NCBI RefSeq assembly: GCF_026278345.1
Contig: NZ_CP111085.1
Span: forward strand, 2,678,001-2,742,000
Direction: 5' to 3'
From: Tellurirhabdus rosea
GTDB taxonomy: Bacteria; Bacteroidota; Bacteroidia; Cytophagales; Spirosomataceae
Length of the DNA stretch: 64,000 nt
Shown here: piece by piece, positions 17,712 through 25,744 of the stretch
Position numbering within the stretch: position 1 is the stretch's first letter
How the letters are laid out: each line of letters opens with the position of its first letter
Translations under genes and position numbers: made by a program
Notes under the pieces: model-generated
The model's database searches: none
What the model saw: the letters and a program-made list of their open reading frames with translations, nothing else
What the model was told of the DNA's origin: nothing

Positions 17712-17742
17712 TTTGTATACTTCGGGCAAATCGATTATTTTG
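17712..17742 (+). promoter_or_regulatory. Candidate promoter of the M28 peptidase gene
   Basis: TTTG at 17712-17715, 20 nt, then TATTTTG (17736-17742), a one-base-short version of TAnnTTTG. Predicted start of transcription is about 22 nt before the ATG. Confidence 0.4.
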
Positions 17743-17770
17743 TACTTTAATTATTTTCCAAATTTCATCT

Positions 17771-19354
17771 ATGCGTTCTCAAATTGCTGCTCTTTGCCTG
17801 CTGCTGTCGGGTCAGGTCGCCTTCAGCCAGACGGTGACCGACTACGCCCGGACCATTCAGGCGGGCGACCTTGAAAAGCACCTCCGCGTTATCGCCGCCG
17901 ACGACATGCAGGGCCGCGAAACCGGCACGCCGGGCCAGAAAAAAGCGGCGGAATACCTCGCCAAACAGTTTCAGGAGTTTGGTTTGAAAGCCATCGTTCC
18001 GACGGCCGACGGCAAAACGTCCTACCTCCAGCCGTTTAACCTTTACCGGAAAACCTGGGGCGATTTTTACGTAAAAGCGGGCGGGGCCACTTATTCATAC
18101 CCGAAAGACTTCATCGTCAACGGCCTGCTGAGCGTTCCCACCGAAACGGCGTTTGAAACCGTTTTTGCGGGCTACGGCATCAGCGCCGGGGCCTACGACG
18201 ATTACGCCAAACTGGACATAAAAGGCAAAGCCGTCGTGGTGCTGGAAGGCGCTCCGAAGAACAAAAAAGGGGAGCCGCTGGAAGGAACCGCCGACTTCAA
18301 CAGTCCGGATAGCTGGCGGAAAAAAGTGACGCTGGCCAAGGACAAAGGCGCGGCCCAGATTTTCATCGTATCGGCTCAGTCGGGCGACGATTACAAACGG
18401 CTGGTGGCCGAGCGCAGCGCCCTGATGGGCCGCTTCAACCGCCTGACGCTGAAACCGGGCGCCGAGCAGCTCAGCCCGGTGGGAACGTTCCTGATTTCCT
18501 CCGATCTGGCCGCCAACCTTTTGAATACCAAAACCGACAAGTTCAACAAGGCCGTTCAGAAAATCACCGACAGCGGCAAAACAACCGCAGGCTCGCTGAA
18601 AGGAAAAGTTAGCCTGAAAGCCGAACGGAAAGAAGAAGCCGTGCAGACCGAAAACGTCATGGGCTTTCTGGAAGGGACGGACAAAAAGGACGAAGTGCTG
18701 ATCGTTTCGTCGCACTACGACCATATCGGTGTCAGCCCGGACGGGCAGGTGAACAACGGGGCCAACGACGACGGTTCGGGTACGGTGTCTGTCCTGGAAA
18801 TGGCCCAGGCGTTTGCCAAAGCCAAGGCTGAGGGCAAAGGTCCCCGGCGCTCGGTGCTGTTTCTCTGCGTGACGGGCGAAGAAAAAGGCCTGCTTGGTTC
18901 CCAGTATTATGCCGACATGCAGCCGATCATTCCGCTGGCCAACACGGTAGCCGACCTGAACATCGACATGGTGGGCCGCGTAGACGACCTGCACCTGGGC
19001 AAATCCGAGAACTACATCTACGTAATTGGCTCCGATAAACTTTCGTCGGAACTGCACCAGATCAGCGAAAACGCCAACCGCGCCAACACGATGATGGAAC
19101 TGGATTACAAATACAACGATCCGGGTGATCCCGAGCGCATCTACTACCGCTCGGACCACTACAACTTCGCCAAGCACAAAATCCCCATCATTTTCTATTT
19201 CAACGGTCTGCACCCCGACTACCACCGCCCGACGGACGACGTGGACAAGATCAACTTCAACCTCGCCGAGAAATCCGCCCGACTGGTGTTCTTCACCGCC
19301 TGGGAAGTAGCCAATCGGGAGAACCGTCCGGTTGTGGACAGCAATAAGCCGTAA
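17771..19354 (+). CDS. M28-family zinc metallopeptidase, secreted
   Basis: A 527-residue aminopeptidase-like exopeptidase with a signal peptide (MRSQIAALCLLLSGQVAFSQ). A PA-type insert lies between about residues 110 and 260. The di-zinc core is intact: SSHYDHIG (His, and catalytic Asp), NGANDDGSGT (bridging Asp), GEEKGLLGS (catalytic Glu, then ligand), LNIDMVGR (Asp) and LHPDYHRPTDD (His). It should act in the periplasm or outside the cell on peptide N-termini. It lacks a T9SS sorting domain. It is followed 7 nt later by a double repeat element. Confidence 0.93.
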   Translation: MRSQIAALCLLLSGQVAFSQTVTDYARTIQAGDLEKHLRVIAADDMQGRETGTPGQKKAAEYLAKQFQEFGLKAIVPTADGKTSYLQPFNLYRKTWGDFYVKAGGATYSYPKDFIVNGLLSVPTETAFETVFAGYGISAGAYDDYAKLDIKGKAVVVLEGAPKNKKGEPLEGTADFNSPDSWRKKVTLAKDKGAAQIFIVSAQSGDDYKRLVAERSALMGRFNRLTLKPGAEQLSPVGTFLISSDLAANLLNTKTDKFNKAVQKITDSGKTTAGSLKGKVSLKAERKEEAVQTENVMGFLEGTDKKDEVLIVSSHYDHIGVSPDGQVNNGANDDGSGTVSVLEMAQAFAKAKAEGKGPRRSVLFLCVTGEEKGLLGSQYYADMQPIIPLANTVADLNIDMVGRVDDLHLGKSENYIYVIGSDKLSSELHQISENANRANTMMELDYKYNDPGDPERIYYRSDHYNFAKHKIPIIFYFNGLHPDYHRPTDDVDKINFNLAEKSARLVFFTAWEVANRENRPVVDSNKP

Positions 19355-19361
19355 GGCAGAA

Positions 19362-19485
19362 ATGAATGAATAATGAAGGCTCCGCCAGGTTAGAATCCTG
19401 AATCAGCGGAGCCTTCATTATTCATTCTTAATTATTCATTTTGCAACGCGGTCCGCCGCGGTTCATTCTTAATTATTCATTTATT
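19362..19485. repeat. Heptad-repeat hairpin element, copy 3 (double unit)
   Basis: Unit one is a 22-bp perfect stem, 19364-19385 with 19406-19427, whose left arm ends GGCTCCGC. A 21-bp direct repeat (TTCATTCTTAATTATTCATT plus T, at 19421 and again at 19462) then flanks a second GC-rich core, CGCGGTCCGCCGCG at 19448-19461. The right side is in 7-nt register: CATTATT, CATTCTT, AATTATT, CATTTTG. The element starts 7 nt after the M28 stop. It looks like one element duplicated or inserted into another. Confidence 0.82.
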
Positions 19486-19516
19486 TCTTTTTTCTTCGTG
19501 GTTACTTTTCTGTTCA

Positions 19517-20455
19517 ATGAAAGAAGCCATCACCCGATACTTTCTGCCCGGCGTTGTTCTGCTCGCCGTCGTTTTTGCGGTTGCCATGAAAGCGACGGTT
19601 TTTCAGAAGGAGCCGGCTGCCGCCGTTCCTTCCTCCGGGGAGCCGCCTAAAGCGTTTGCCGGCTACTGGTTTGCGGGCAAGGCCGAACTGAACCGGTACC
19701 GTCTGGAGCAGGCGCAGTACGGTGCCCTGAACCCCGGAGAAGCCGTTCTTATCTTTGTCACCGAAGATTTTCGCACCGATACGCAGGTGAAGTCCGAGAC
19801 CGAAGCCAGCCGCAGCCGGTCAACGCCCGTTCTGAAGCTGAACTTTGTCAGGAAATTTGTCACGGGCATTTACGATTATTCGCTGTACACGTCCGTTTTT
19901 ACGCCCATTCAGCACGCCGAGTTTCCCGCCACGCTTAAAGTAAGCACCTCGGGGCAGGAATGGTGCGGGCACAGTTATCTGCAGATGAATTACCGCAGCG
20001 GCGGTTATGGGGTGAGCGGCCGGTCGTATTTTGAGCAGGAGGTGGCCGAGGATTACGAAATTGGGAAAGCCCTGCTGGAAGACGAAATCTGGAACCGCAT
20101 CCGGCTGGCACCCGACCGGTTGCCGACCGGCTCTGTTTCGGTCGTTCCGGGCACGCAGTCGGCGCGGCTGCGGCACAGGAAGCTGGAACCCCTCACCGCC
20201 GATGTTTCGCTGACCGATTATACCGGAACGGCTTTTTCCGGAAATAGCCCGAAAGCGTACCGGCTGGAGTATAAGACCGACGGCCGGACGCTGCTGATCG
20301 TCTTTGAAAATCAGTTTCCTCACCGGATTCTGGGCTGGGAAGAAACGTACAAAAGCAAAGACAAACAACTTACCTCCCGCGCCGTTTTACAGAAAACAGT
20401 TCAAACGGATTACTGGAACCGGAATGCTCCGGCTGACACGGTTCTGCGCCTGTAG
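19517..20455 (+). CDS. Conserved Bacteroidota envelope protein (family often misnamed septum formation inhibitor Maf)
   Basis: A 312-residue protein with one N-terminal membrane helix or signal (YFLPGVVLLAVVFAVAMKA) and a large soluble part. Blocks such as FAGYWFAGKAELNRYRLEQA, AVLIFVTEDFRTDTQVK, STSGQEWCGHSYLQMN and RIRLAPDRLPTGSVSVVPG match a Bacteroidota-specific family whose database name refers to Maf, though it has no Maf nucleotide pyrophosphatase motif. Function is unknown; placement suggests the periplasmic face. It precedes a lipoprotein gene by 71 nt on the same strand. Family recognition is from memory of the pattern. Confidence 0.65.
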   Translation: MKEAITRYFLPGVVLLAVVFAVAMKATVFQKEPAAAVPSSGEPPKAFAGYWFAGKAELNRYRLEQAQYGALNPGEAVLIFVTEDFRTDTQVKSETEASRSRSTPVLKLNFVRKFVTGIYDYSLYTSVFTPIQHAEFPATLKVSTSGQEWCGHSYLQMNYRSGGYGVSGRSYFEQEVAEDYEIGKALLEDEIWNRIRLAPDRLPTGSVSVVPGTQSARLRHRKLEPLTADVSLTDYTGTAFSGNSPKAYRLEYKTDGRTLLIVFENQFPHRILGWEETYKSKDKQLTSRAVLQKTVQTDYWNRNAPADTVLRL

Positions 20456-20487
20456 TTCAGGTAAAGTGTCAACATGCCTAATCATTC

Positions 20488-20519
20488 GTAAACCATTCCC
20501 GGAATGAGGTTCCGGGTTA
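20488..20519 (+). promoter_or_regulatory. Hairpin just upstream of the VWA-like lipoprotein start
   Basis: CCCGGAA (20498-20504), TGAGG loop, TTCCGGG (20510-20516), extended by GTAA and TTAC on the outside. It ends about 8 nt before the ATG at 20527 and could mask the ribosome-binding region. No T-tract follows, so it is not an ordinary terminator. Confidence 0.4.
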
Positions 20520-20526
20520 CAGCACC

Positions 20527-21291
20527 ATGAAACGCTTCCTTGCTTTTTTGCTGATTGCTCTATCCGGCTGCTCCGATTCCGCCAAAGAAGCCGAAAAGCC
20601 CACCGACACGACTCCGACGCATACGCTGATTTTTATGGATAAATCGGTGAGTGTGAACGTCAACCGGGCCTTTGTCGCGCAAAAATACCAGCAGGCGCTC
20701 AACGAAATCATTGATCAGAATATTCAGAAAAAAGGCGACAAGCTGGAGGTGTACTTCATTCACGAAAACACGTCCAAAGCCCGGGCCCTGACCGTCACGA
20801 CCCGCTCGGAGCTGGAAGTGGAGGACAACGCCAACGCCACCGACCGCGAAGCCGCCCAGACGACCTTCGATCTGGCGCTGGGCCGCGAAAAAGCCGTCAT
20901 CCGCCAGCGCGTGCTTCAGCAGCTGGCGCAGCAGAACGGCGGCCGGTCGAACCAGCAGACCGACATCTGGGCCAGTCTGCCCGTCATCGCCAAAGCCGCC
21001 GACAGCGGAGCCAACCTGAAAGTGTATTACCTCAGCGACATGGTGGAAAGCACCAAAGGCCCCGGTCGCCGGGACTTCCACCAGACGCCGCCCAAAGACA
21101 ACGCCCAGGCCGAAGAGTGGGCCAAAACCGACGCCGAACAGTTGAAGAAAAACAGCATCGGCAGTCCCGACATTACGCTTATTCTACCGTTTGAGCCCAA
21201 CGCGTCCGTCCGCGAAAACAATCCGGCGGTCACGCAGTACTGGCAGACGCTGTTTGGCGAACTGGGTGCCGGAAACGTTGAGGAGCAGTAG
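20527..21291 (+). CDS. Lipoprotein with a von Willebrand A-like fold
   Basis: A 254-residue lipoprotein: the signal ends in ALSGC with Cys15 as the lipidated residue, followed by an acidic linker. The first strand of the mature part reads TLIFMDKSVSVN, where D-x-S-x-S is the MIDAS metal motif of VWA domains. A later strand (LKVYYLSDMVESTKG) supplies a second acidic loop, as in VWA folds. Partner and role are unknown. A hairpin sits just upstream of its start codon. The call is structural pattern reading rather than recognition of a named family. Confidence 0.65.
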   Translation: MKRFLAFLLIALSGCSDSAKEAEKPTDTTPTHTLIFMDKSVSVNVNRAFVAQKYQQALNEIIDQNIQKKGDKLEVYFIHENTSKARALTVTTRSELEVEDNANATDREAAQTTFDLALGREKAVIRQRVLQQLAQQNGGRSNQQTDIWASLPVIAKAADSGANLKVYYLSDMVESTKGPGRRDFHQTPPKDNAQAEEWAKTDAEQLKKNSIGSPDITLILPFEPNASVRENNPAVTQYWQTLFGELGAGNVEEQ

Positions 21292-21297
21292 ATTCCG

Positions 21298-22395
21298 TTA
21301 TTTTTTCAACAGTTCCACCACTTTGTCCACCGGCAGTTTCTCCACCTGGTGCCCCTGATCGCCCTTCATCGTTTCGGCGGCGAACAGCGAATTGATGATG
21401 GCTTCCTCCGTCGCTTCGATGGCGGCCATGAACAGGGGCGAGACATTGTCGTTGCGAAGGAGCTTTACCTCGTCGAGCGTCCGGCTGGTTTCGTGGGGAA
21501 TGCGATTGGCCGTCGAAACCGCAATGACGTAGTCGCCGCTGCCGTTGGAGGCGATGCCGCCGGTCTGGGCCAGTCCCATAAACGCCCGTTTGGCGAGCCG
21601 CTTCAGGTTACGGGCGTCGAGTGGCGCGTCCGTCAGCACCACCATCATGCAGGAGCCGTCCAGTTTTTCCCTGTAAGAATATTTGCCCAGCGCCACGCCG
21701 ACGGGCAGGTTTCCGACCTGCAGCACCCCGCCGAAATTGGTCTGCACCAGTACGCCGACCGTGTAGCCGCCCAGCGAACCGGGCAGTTTCCGCGAAGCCG
21801 TACCGATGCCGCCTTTGAACCCGAAACAGACCGTTCCGGTCCCGGCACCGACGGCCCCTTCGGCGACCGGCCCGGTACTGGCTTTCCGCAGGGCTTCCAG
21901 CACGTGCTGCCGGGTGACGTGCCGTCCGCGGATGTCGTTGAGAAAGCCGTCGTTGGTTTCGCCGATGACCGGGTTCAGGGACCGCACCTGCTCGTTGCCG
22001 GGCTGCGCCAGCGTATAATCGATGACGGCATCGGCGGCCGTCGGGACGCTCAGCGTGTTGGTCAGCACAATTGGCGTTTCCAGCGTTCCGAGTTCTTCCA
22101 CCTGGCTGTAGCCCGTCAGCTTGCCGAAGCCGTTGCCGATGTAAATGGCCGCCGGGCATTTTTCCTGAAACAGATTGCCCGCATGCGGCAGAATGGCCGT
22201 TACGCCCGTTCGGACGTTCGGGCCCTGAATGAGCGTCACCTGGCCGACCCGGACGCCCGGCACGTCGGTGATGGCGTTGAGCGGACCGGGCGCCATGACG
22301 CCGAAGCGGATTGCGTAGTCGCGGGCGCGTTTGGAAGATTGGGCGGAAACAGCCATGGAAAAGAGCAGAAACAGACCAAGTAACCGTAAAATCAT
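21298..22395 (-). CDS. P1-family peptidase (DmpA/S58 beta-aminopeptidase type)
   Basis: A 365-residue exported N-terminal-nucleophile hydrolase. After a signal peptide (MILRLLGLFLLFSMAVSAQ) come the family blocks NAITDVPGVRVGQVTL, GFLNDIRGRHVT, GTVCFGFKGGIGTASR and NGSGDYVIAVSTA. Autoproteolysis before the Ser of GSGD would yield the nucleophile of the beta subunit. Members cleave N-terminal D- or beta-amino acids or amides. The ATG at 22395 gives the signal peptide directly, so the longer frame to 22461 is not used. The stop lies 6 nt from that of the convergent lipoprotein gene. Confidence 0.92.
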   Translation of the reverse strand: MILRLLGLFLLFSMAVSAQSSKRARDYAIRFGVMAPGPLNAITDVPGVRVGQVTLIQGPNVRTGVTAILPHAGNLFQEKCPAAIYIGNGFGKLTGYSQVEELGTLETPIVLTNTLSVPTAADAVIDYTLAQPGNEQVRSLNPVIGETNDGFLNDIRGRHVTRQHVLEALRKASTGPVAEGAVGAGTGTVCFGFKGGIGTASRKLPGSLGGYTVGVLVQTNFGGVLQVGNLPVGVALGKYSYREKLDGSCMMVVLTDAPLDARNLKRLAKRAFMGLAQTGGIASNGSGDYVIAVSTANRIPHETSRTLDEVKLLRNDNVSPLFMAAIEATEEAIINSLFAAETMKGDQGHQVEKLPVDKVVELLKK

Positions 22396-22521
22396 GGGAA
22401 AAAAGTTGAAAACCGACGGCAGACAATTCCTATCCGCAAATGAAAGGTTATTCCGGCGCACTTTTCGACTTTATAGAAAAAAGTAGTGTCCTTTTACGCC
22501 CGTTCATTCCGGATTCCCCTG

Positions 22522-24378
22522 ATGATTGCTAAAACTGGTCTGCTTACCCGGCTTTTTCTGAGCCTGACCTTCCTGTTCGCTCTGGCTTCGGCTTTGCAGG
22601 CCGCTCCAAAACCGAAAACGTACTATGCCGATTCGCCGGACGGGAAAACCCGGCTGGAAGTGTCCGTAAACGAGCGGCAGGAACTGGTCTACCGCCTGCT
22701 TTTCAACGGAGAGCCGGTTCTCGACGGGTCGAAGCTGGGCCTGCGGCTCAACGGAGTGACCGTTGGCCAAAACTGCCTCATCAGAAAGCAGCGGCAGCGT
22801 TCGCACCGGGAGCAGTTTGCCTGGCCGCTGGGCGAAAACGAGCGGATTCGGAATCATTACCGGGAGCTGACGCTGGATTGCCAGTCCGGCCCGGTCGCGT
22901 TTCGGCTGGTAGCCCGGGTGTTCGATGGAAGCGCGGCGTTCCGGTACGTTATTCCTAAAGCCGACAACGGCCTTATCCAGGAAGAGCTTACCACCTTTGC
23001 GTTTACCGATCCGTATACCGTTTATCAGTACAACGAAGAATCGGTCTTCACCCCCACCGCTCTTTCCGACCTCAAAAAAACCTGCGACTTTCCGGCCACG
23101 CTGACCAACGGACGGCTGTTTATCTCGCTTGGCGAAGCCGATAATTCGTCGTACACTAAACCGGTGCTGACCCGAGGCACGGCTCCGTCCTCGCTGGCGG
23201 TCGCTTTTCACAAAGATTCGGTAAGAACCCACTGCGCTTTTCAGTCGCCCTGGCGGACCATCAGCGTAGCCACTTCGGCCATCGGCCTGCACCCGTTCAG
23301 CGACCTGCCGCTCCGGCTCAGTCCGCCGCCGACCGGGCCCGTTCCGGACTGGATCAAACCCGGCAAGCTCCTCCGTTCGACGCTGCTGACGACGCAGGGC
23401 GGCCTCAACTGCATTGATTTTGCCGCCAGCCACCATCTCCAGTACATCATGTTCGACGCGGGCTGGTACGGAGCCGAGTTCCGCAGCAGTTCGGACCCGA
23501 CGCAGGTCATTCCGGCGCTGGATTTGCCTAAAGTTATTCAATATGGAAAGGAAAAAGGCGTCGGGGTCATTCTGTACGTCAACCGCGTCGGGCTGCGGGC
23601 CAAGCTGGACGAGATTCTGCCGCTTTACAAAAGCTGGGGCGTGGCCGGGCTGAAATTTGGCTTTGTGGACGGGCTGACGCAGGAGGGCCTTACCTGGCTG
23701 CGCGGAGCCATGAAAAAGGTGTACGACCACGGCTTTATCCTCAACATCCACGACAACTACAAGCCGACCGGCCTTTCGCGGACGTACCCCAACCTGCTGA
23801 CGCAGGAAGGCATCCGCGGCAACGAGAACAACCCGGACGCTTTTCACAATACCGTGCTGCCCTTTACCCGCTTCCTGGCCGGGGCGGCGGATTATACGTT
23901 CTGTTACCCGAACGCCAACGAAGCTTTCTCCGAAAACCTGTTCAAAACCAAGCTTCAGGTGAGCAAAGCGCAGCAACTGGCGCTGTCGGTGGTTTACTTC
24001 AGTCCGCTACAGGCCGTCCTGTGGTATGGCAACCCGACCGATTACAAAAACGAGCAGGAAATCGAGTTTTTCGCGCGGGTGCCGACCGTCTGGAACGAAA
24101 GCCATTATCTGGTGGGCGAAATCGGTAAGGTCATCAGCGTCGCCCGCCGGAACGGCTCCACCTGGTACGTGGGCACCGCCGCGGGCCTGACCGACTGGAC
24201 CGGAAGCCTGCCTACGACTTTTCTCCAGCGGGGAAAACGCTATCAGGTCACCGCGTACGACGACGATGGAAAAGGCAGTATTGCCAAAACGGTGGCCGAA
24301 CTGAAGGCGGGCGATTCGCTGCCGGTGGCGCTAAAAGCCAAAGGCGGGCAGGCACTGGTGATTGAGGAACTGAAGTAA
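22522..24378 (+). CDS. Glycoside hydrolase family 97
   Basis: A 618-residue exported glycosidase (alpha-glucosidase or alpha-galactosidase type). After a signal peptide come an N-terminal beta-super-sandwich (about 20-265), a TIM barrel (about 270-525, with HHLQYIMFDAGWYGAEF) and a C-terminal beta domain. Catalytic-region residues visible are Asp383 in LKFGFVDGL, Asp411 in LNIHDNYKPTGLSRTYPN and Glu429 in LTQEGIRGNE. The IHD rather than a glutamate at that site suggests the retaining, BT1871-like subgroup, hence possibly alpha-galactosidase; this is tentative. The ATG at 22522 gives a proper signal peptide; an in-frame GTG lies 36 nt upstream. No SusC/SusD pair is adjacent, so it is not part of a standard polysaccharide locus here. 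Confidence 0.92.
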   Translation: MIAKTGLLTRLFLSLTFLFALASALQAAPKPKTYYADSPDGKTRLEVSVNERQELVYRLLFNGEPVLDGSKLGLRLNGVTVGQNCLIRKQRQRSHREQFAWPLGENERIRNHYRELTLDCQSGPVAFRLVARVFDGSAAFRYVIPKADNGLIQEELTTFAFTDPYTVYQYNEESVFTPTALSDLKKTCDFPATLTNGRLFISLGEADNSSYTKPVLTRGTAPSSLAVAFHKDSVRTHCAFQSPWRTISVATSAIGLHPFSDLPLRLSPPPTGPVPDWIKPGKLLRSTLLTTQGGLNCIDFAASHHLQYIMFDAGWYGAEFRSSSDPTQVIPALDLPKVIQYGKEKGVGVILYVNRVGLRAKLDEILPLYKSWGVAGLKFGFVDGLTQEGLTWLRGAMKKVYDHGFILNIHDNYKPTGLSRTYPNLLTQEGIRGNENNPDAFHNTVLPFTRFLAGAADYTFCYPNANEAFSENLFKTKLQVSKAQQLALSVVYFSPLQAVLWYGNPTDYKNEQEIEFFARVPTVWNESHYLVGEIGKVISVARRNGSTWYVGTAAGLTDWTGSLPTTFLQRGKRYQVTAYDDDGKGSIAKTVAELKAGDSLPVALKAKGGQALVIEELK

Positions 24379-24438
24379 GCGGATGATCTGCTGGCCACTC
24401 AGACAGGGAATGTCCCGGCAGACCCGTAGTTTTGCGGC

Positions 24439-24849
24439 ATGCGAATCACCGAAATCAATCCGGCGGATACCTGGGTCATTCGGCACAAGGTGATGTGGCC
24501 CGACCAGCCGCCCGCCTTTGTCCGGATTGCCGATGACGAGGCGGGCACACACTACGGGCTTTTTCTGGACGAAAAACTGGTGTCTGTCGTCTCCTGTTTT
24601 CAGTCCGGCAGGCAAATGCAGTTTCGGAAATTTGCTACCCTTCAGGAGTACCAGGGGCGGGGCTTCGGCACTCATCTTCTGACTTATGTGATCGACAAGG
24701 CCCGGCAGAACGGCGTTGCGCAGCTCTGGTGTCATGCCCGACGGGACAAAAAAGAATTTTACGAAAAATTCGGGCTGGCCGAGCCGCAGGAGCCGAACCG
24801 GTTTGTCCGGGCAGGACGGGAATACACGCGCATGGAGATGAGTTTGTGA
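24439..24849 (+). CDS. GNAT-family N-acetyltransferase
   Basis: A 136-residue acyl-CoA-dependent acetyltransferase. The core carries FRKFATLQEYQGRGFGTHLL, with the R/Q-x-x-G-x-G/A acetyl-CoA pyrophosphate motif as QGRGFG, then a helix and the terminal strand region WCHARRDKKEFYEKFGLAE. The substrate is unknown. It follows the GH97 gene by 60 nt and precedes the pentapeptide gene closely, probably in one transcript. Confidence 0.88.
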   Translation: MRITEINPADTWVIRHKVMWPDQPPAFVRIADDEAGTHYGLFLDEKLVSVVSCFQSGRQMQFRKFATLQEYQGRGFGTHLLTYVIDKARQNGVAQLWCHARRDKKEFYEKFGLAEPQEPNRFVRAGREYTRMEMSL

Positions 24850-24894
24850 CCGGGGACTGGCATGCGGGTAAATACAGCAAACAAGACCACAGAT

Positions 24895-25467
24895 ATGGAA
24901 TACTATAACCAGGTGTTCGGCCCGGGAACCGACCTGCCGGGCCAATGGGCGCAGCAGGATTTTGAGCAATGCACGTTCCGGAAACTTGAATTGACTGGAG
25001 TCAGTCTGTCGGGGGCCAACTTTACCGATTGCCATTTTGAAGAATGCAACCTGACCCGAATCCAGCTAAAAAACACCAAACTGGACGATGCCGTCTTTAC
25101 GGGCTGCAACCTGAGCCACGTTGATTTCGGCGTGGTCAACGCTTTCGGATTTCGGGTGAGCTTCCGGGAATGCAAACTCGACTACACCGTTTTCCTGAAC
25201 CGGAACCTAAAAAAAACGCGCTTCGACGATTGTTCTCTGCGGGAGGCTCATTTCCTGAAATGTGATATGGTCGGTGTGGTGTTCAATAACTGCAACCTTG
25301 AACTGGCCCGTTTTGGAGAGAACAACCTGTCGCAGGCCGACTTTTCCACTTCCTACAATCTTCGGATGGACCCGGACGACAACCGGCTCAGGAAAGCCAA
25401 ATTCTCGATCCACAGCCTGCCGGGGTTGTTGGAAAAGTATGATTTGGTGGTGAAGACGGGGGAATAA
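24895..25467 (+). CDS. Pentapeptide-repeat protein
   Basis: A 190-residue protein built almost wholly of A(D/N)LXX-type repeats from about residue 20 to 150 (SGANFTDCHFEECNLTRIQL, KLDDAVFTGCNLSHVDF, ARFGENNLSQADF). The fold would be a right-handed quadrilateral beta-helix. Qnr/MfpA-like proteins of this kind mimic DNA and protect gyrase, but many have other or unknown roles, and the two-lobe split typical of Qnr seems present here (break near FGVVNAFGF). The ATG at 24895 is preferred over 24862. A bidirectional terminator follows. Confidence 0.88.
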   Translation: MEYYNQVFGPGTDLPGQWAQQDFEQCTFRKLELTGVSLSGANFTDCHFEECNLTRIQLKNTKLDDAVFTGCNLSHVDFGVVNAFGFRVSFRECKLDYTVFLNRNLKKTRFDDCSLREAHFLKCDMVGVVFNNCNLELARFGENNLSQADFSTSYNLRMDPDDNRLRKAKFSIHSLPGLLEKYDLVVKTGE

Positions 25468-25507
25468 CAGTCCGTGAAAGACGTTGAACCGAAATGCATA
25501 AAAAAAT

Positions 25508-25537
25508 AAAAAGCCACTGAAGTTCAGTGGCTTTTTT
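25508..25537. terminator. Bidirectional intrinsic terminator
   Basis: AAAAAGCCACTG (25508-25519), AAGTT loop, CAGTGGCTTTTTT (25525-25537). It ends both the pentapeptide gene on the plus strand and the tRNA on the minus strand, which stops 5 nt away. Confidence 0.9.
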
Positions 25538-25541
25538 CGAG

Positions 25542-25614
<73 letters not shown>

Positions 25615-25626
25615 ATATTGTGAGTG

Positions 25627-25657
25627 CAAAAGTAGTAGTCTTTTTCGAAAATACAAA
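25627..25657 (-). promoter_or_regulatory. Promoter of tRNA-fMet
   Basis: On the minus strand TTTG (25657-25654), exactly 19 nt, then TACTTTTG (25634-25627). This is a textbook Bacteroidota promoter and would start transcription about 6 nt before the mature tRNA end. Confidence 0.8.
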
Positions 25658-25658
25658 C

Positions 25659-25666
25659 TACCTTTG
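25659..25666 (+). promoter_or_regulatory. Minus-7 promoter element for era
   Basis: TACCTTTG on the plus strand, back-to-back with the tRNA promoter. No clean TTTG at the usual upstream distance. A transcript starting near 25673 would read straight into the hairpin at 25680. Confidence 0.4.
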
Positions 25667-25679
25667 TAAAAAATAAACA

Positions 25680-25720
25680 CCCCTCTGCACAAAAAGTTTT
25701 GTCCGGAGGGGAGTTTTTTT
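25680..25720 (+). terminator. Terminator-like hairpin in the era leader
   Basis: CCCCTCTG (25680-25687) pairs with CGGAGGGG (25704-25711) with one wobble; an inner ACAAA/TTTGT stem extends it; AG and seven T follow. It sits between the presumed promoter and the era ATG at 25745, so it could attenuate era transcription or insulate it from upstream reading. Confidence 0.55.
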
Positions 25721-25744
25721 CTGTAGTGACTGGTTATCAATTCA

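Noticed and set aside
18095-19225. A 376-codon minus-strand open frame inside the M28 gene
   Set aside because: It is a mirror of the coding bias of a clear metallopeptidase gene; the protein is low-complexity and unlike any family.
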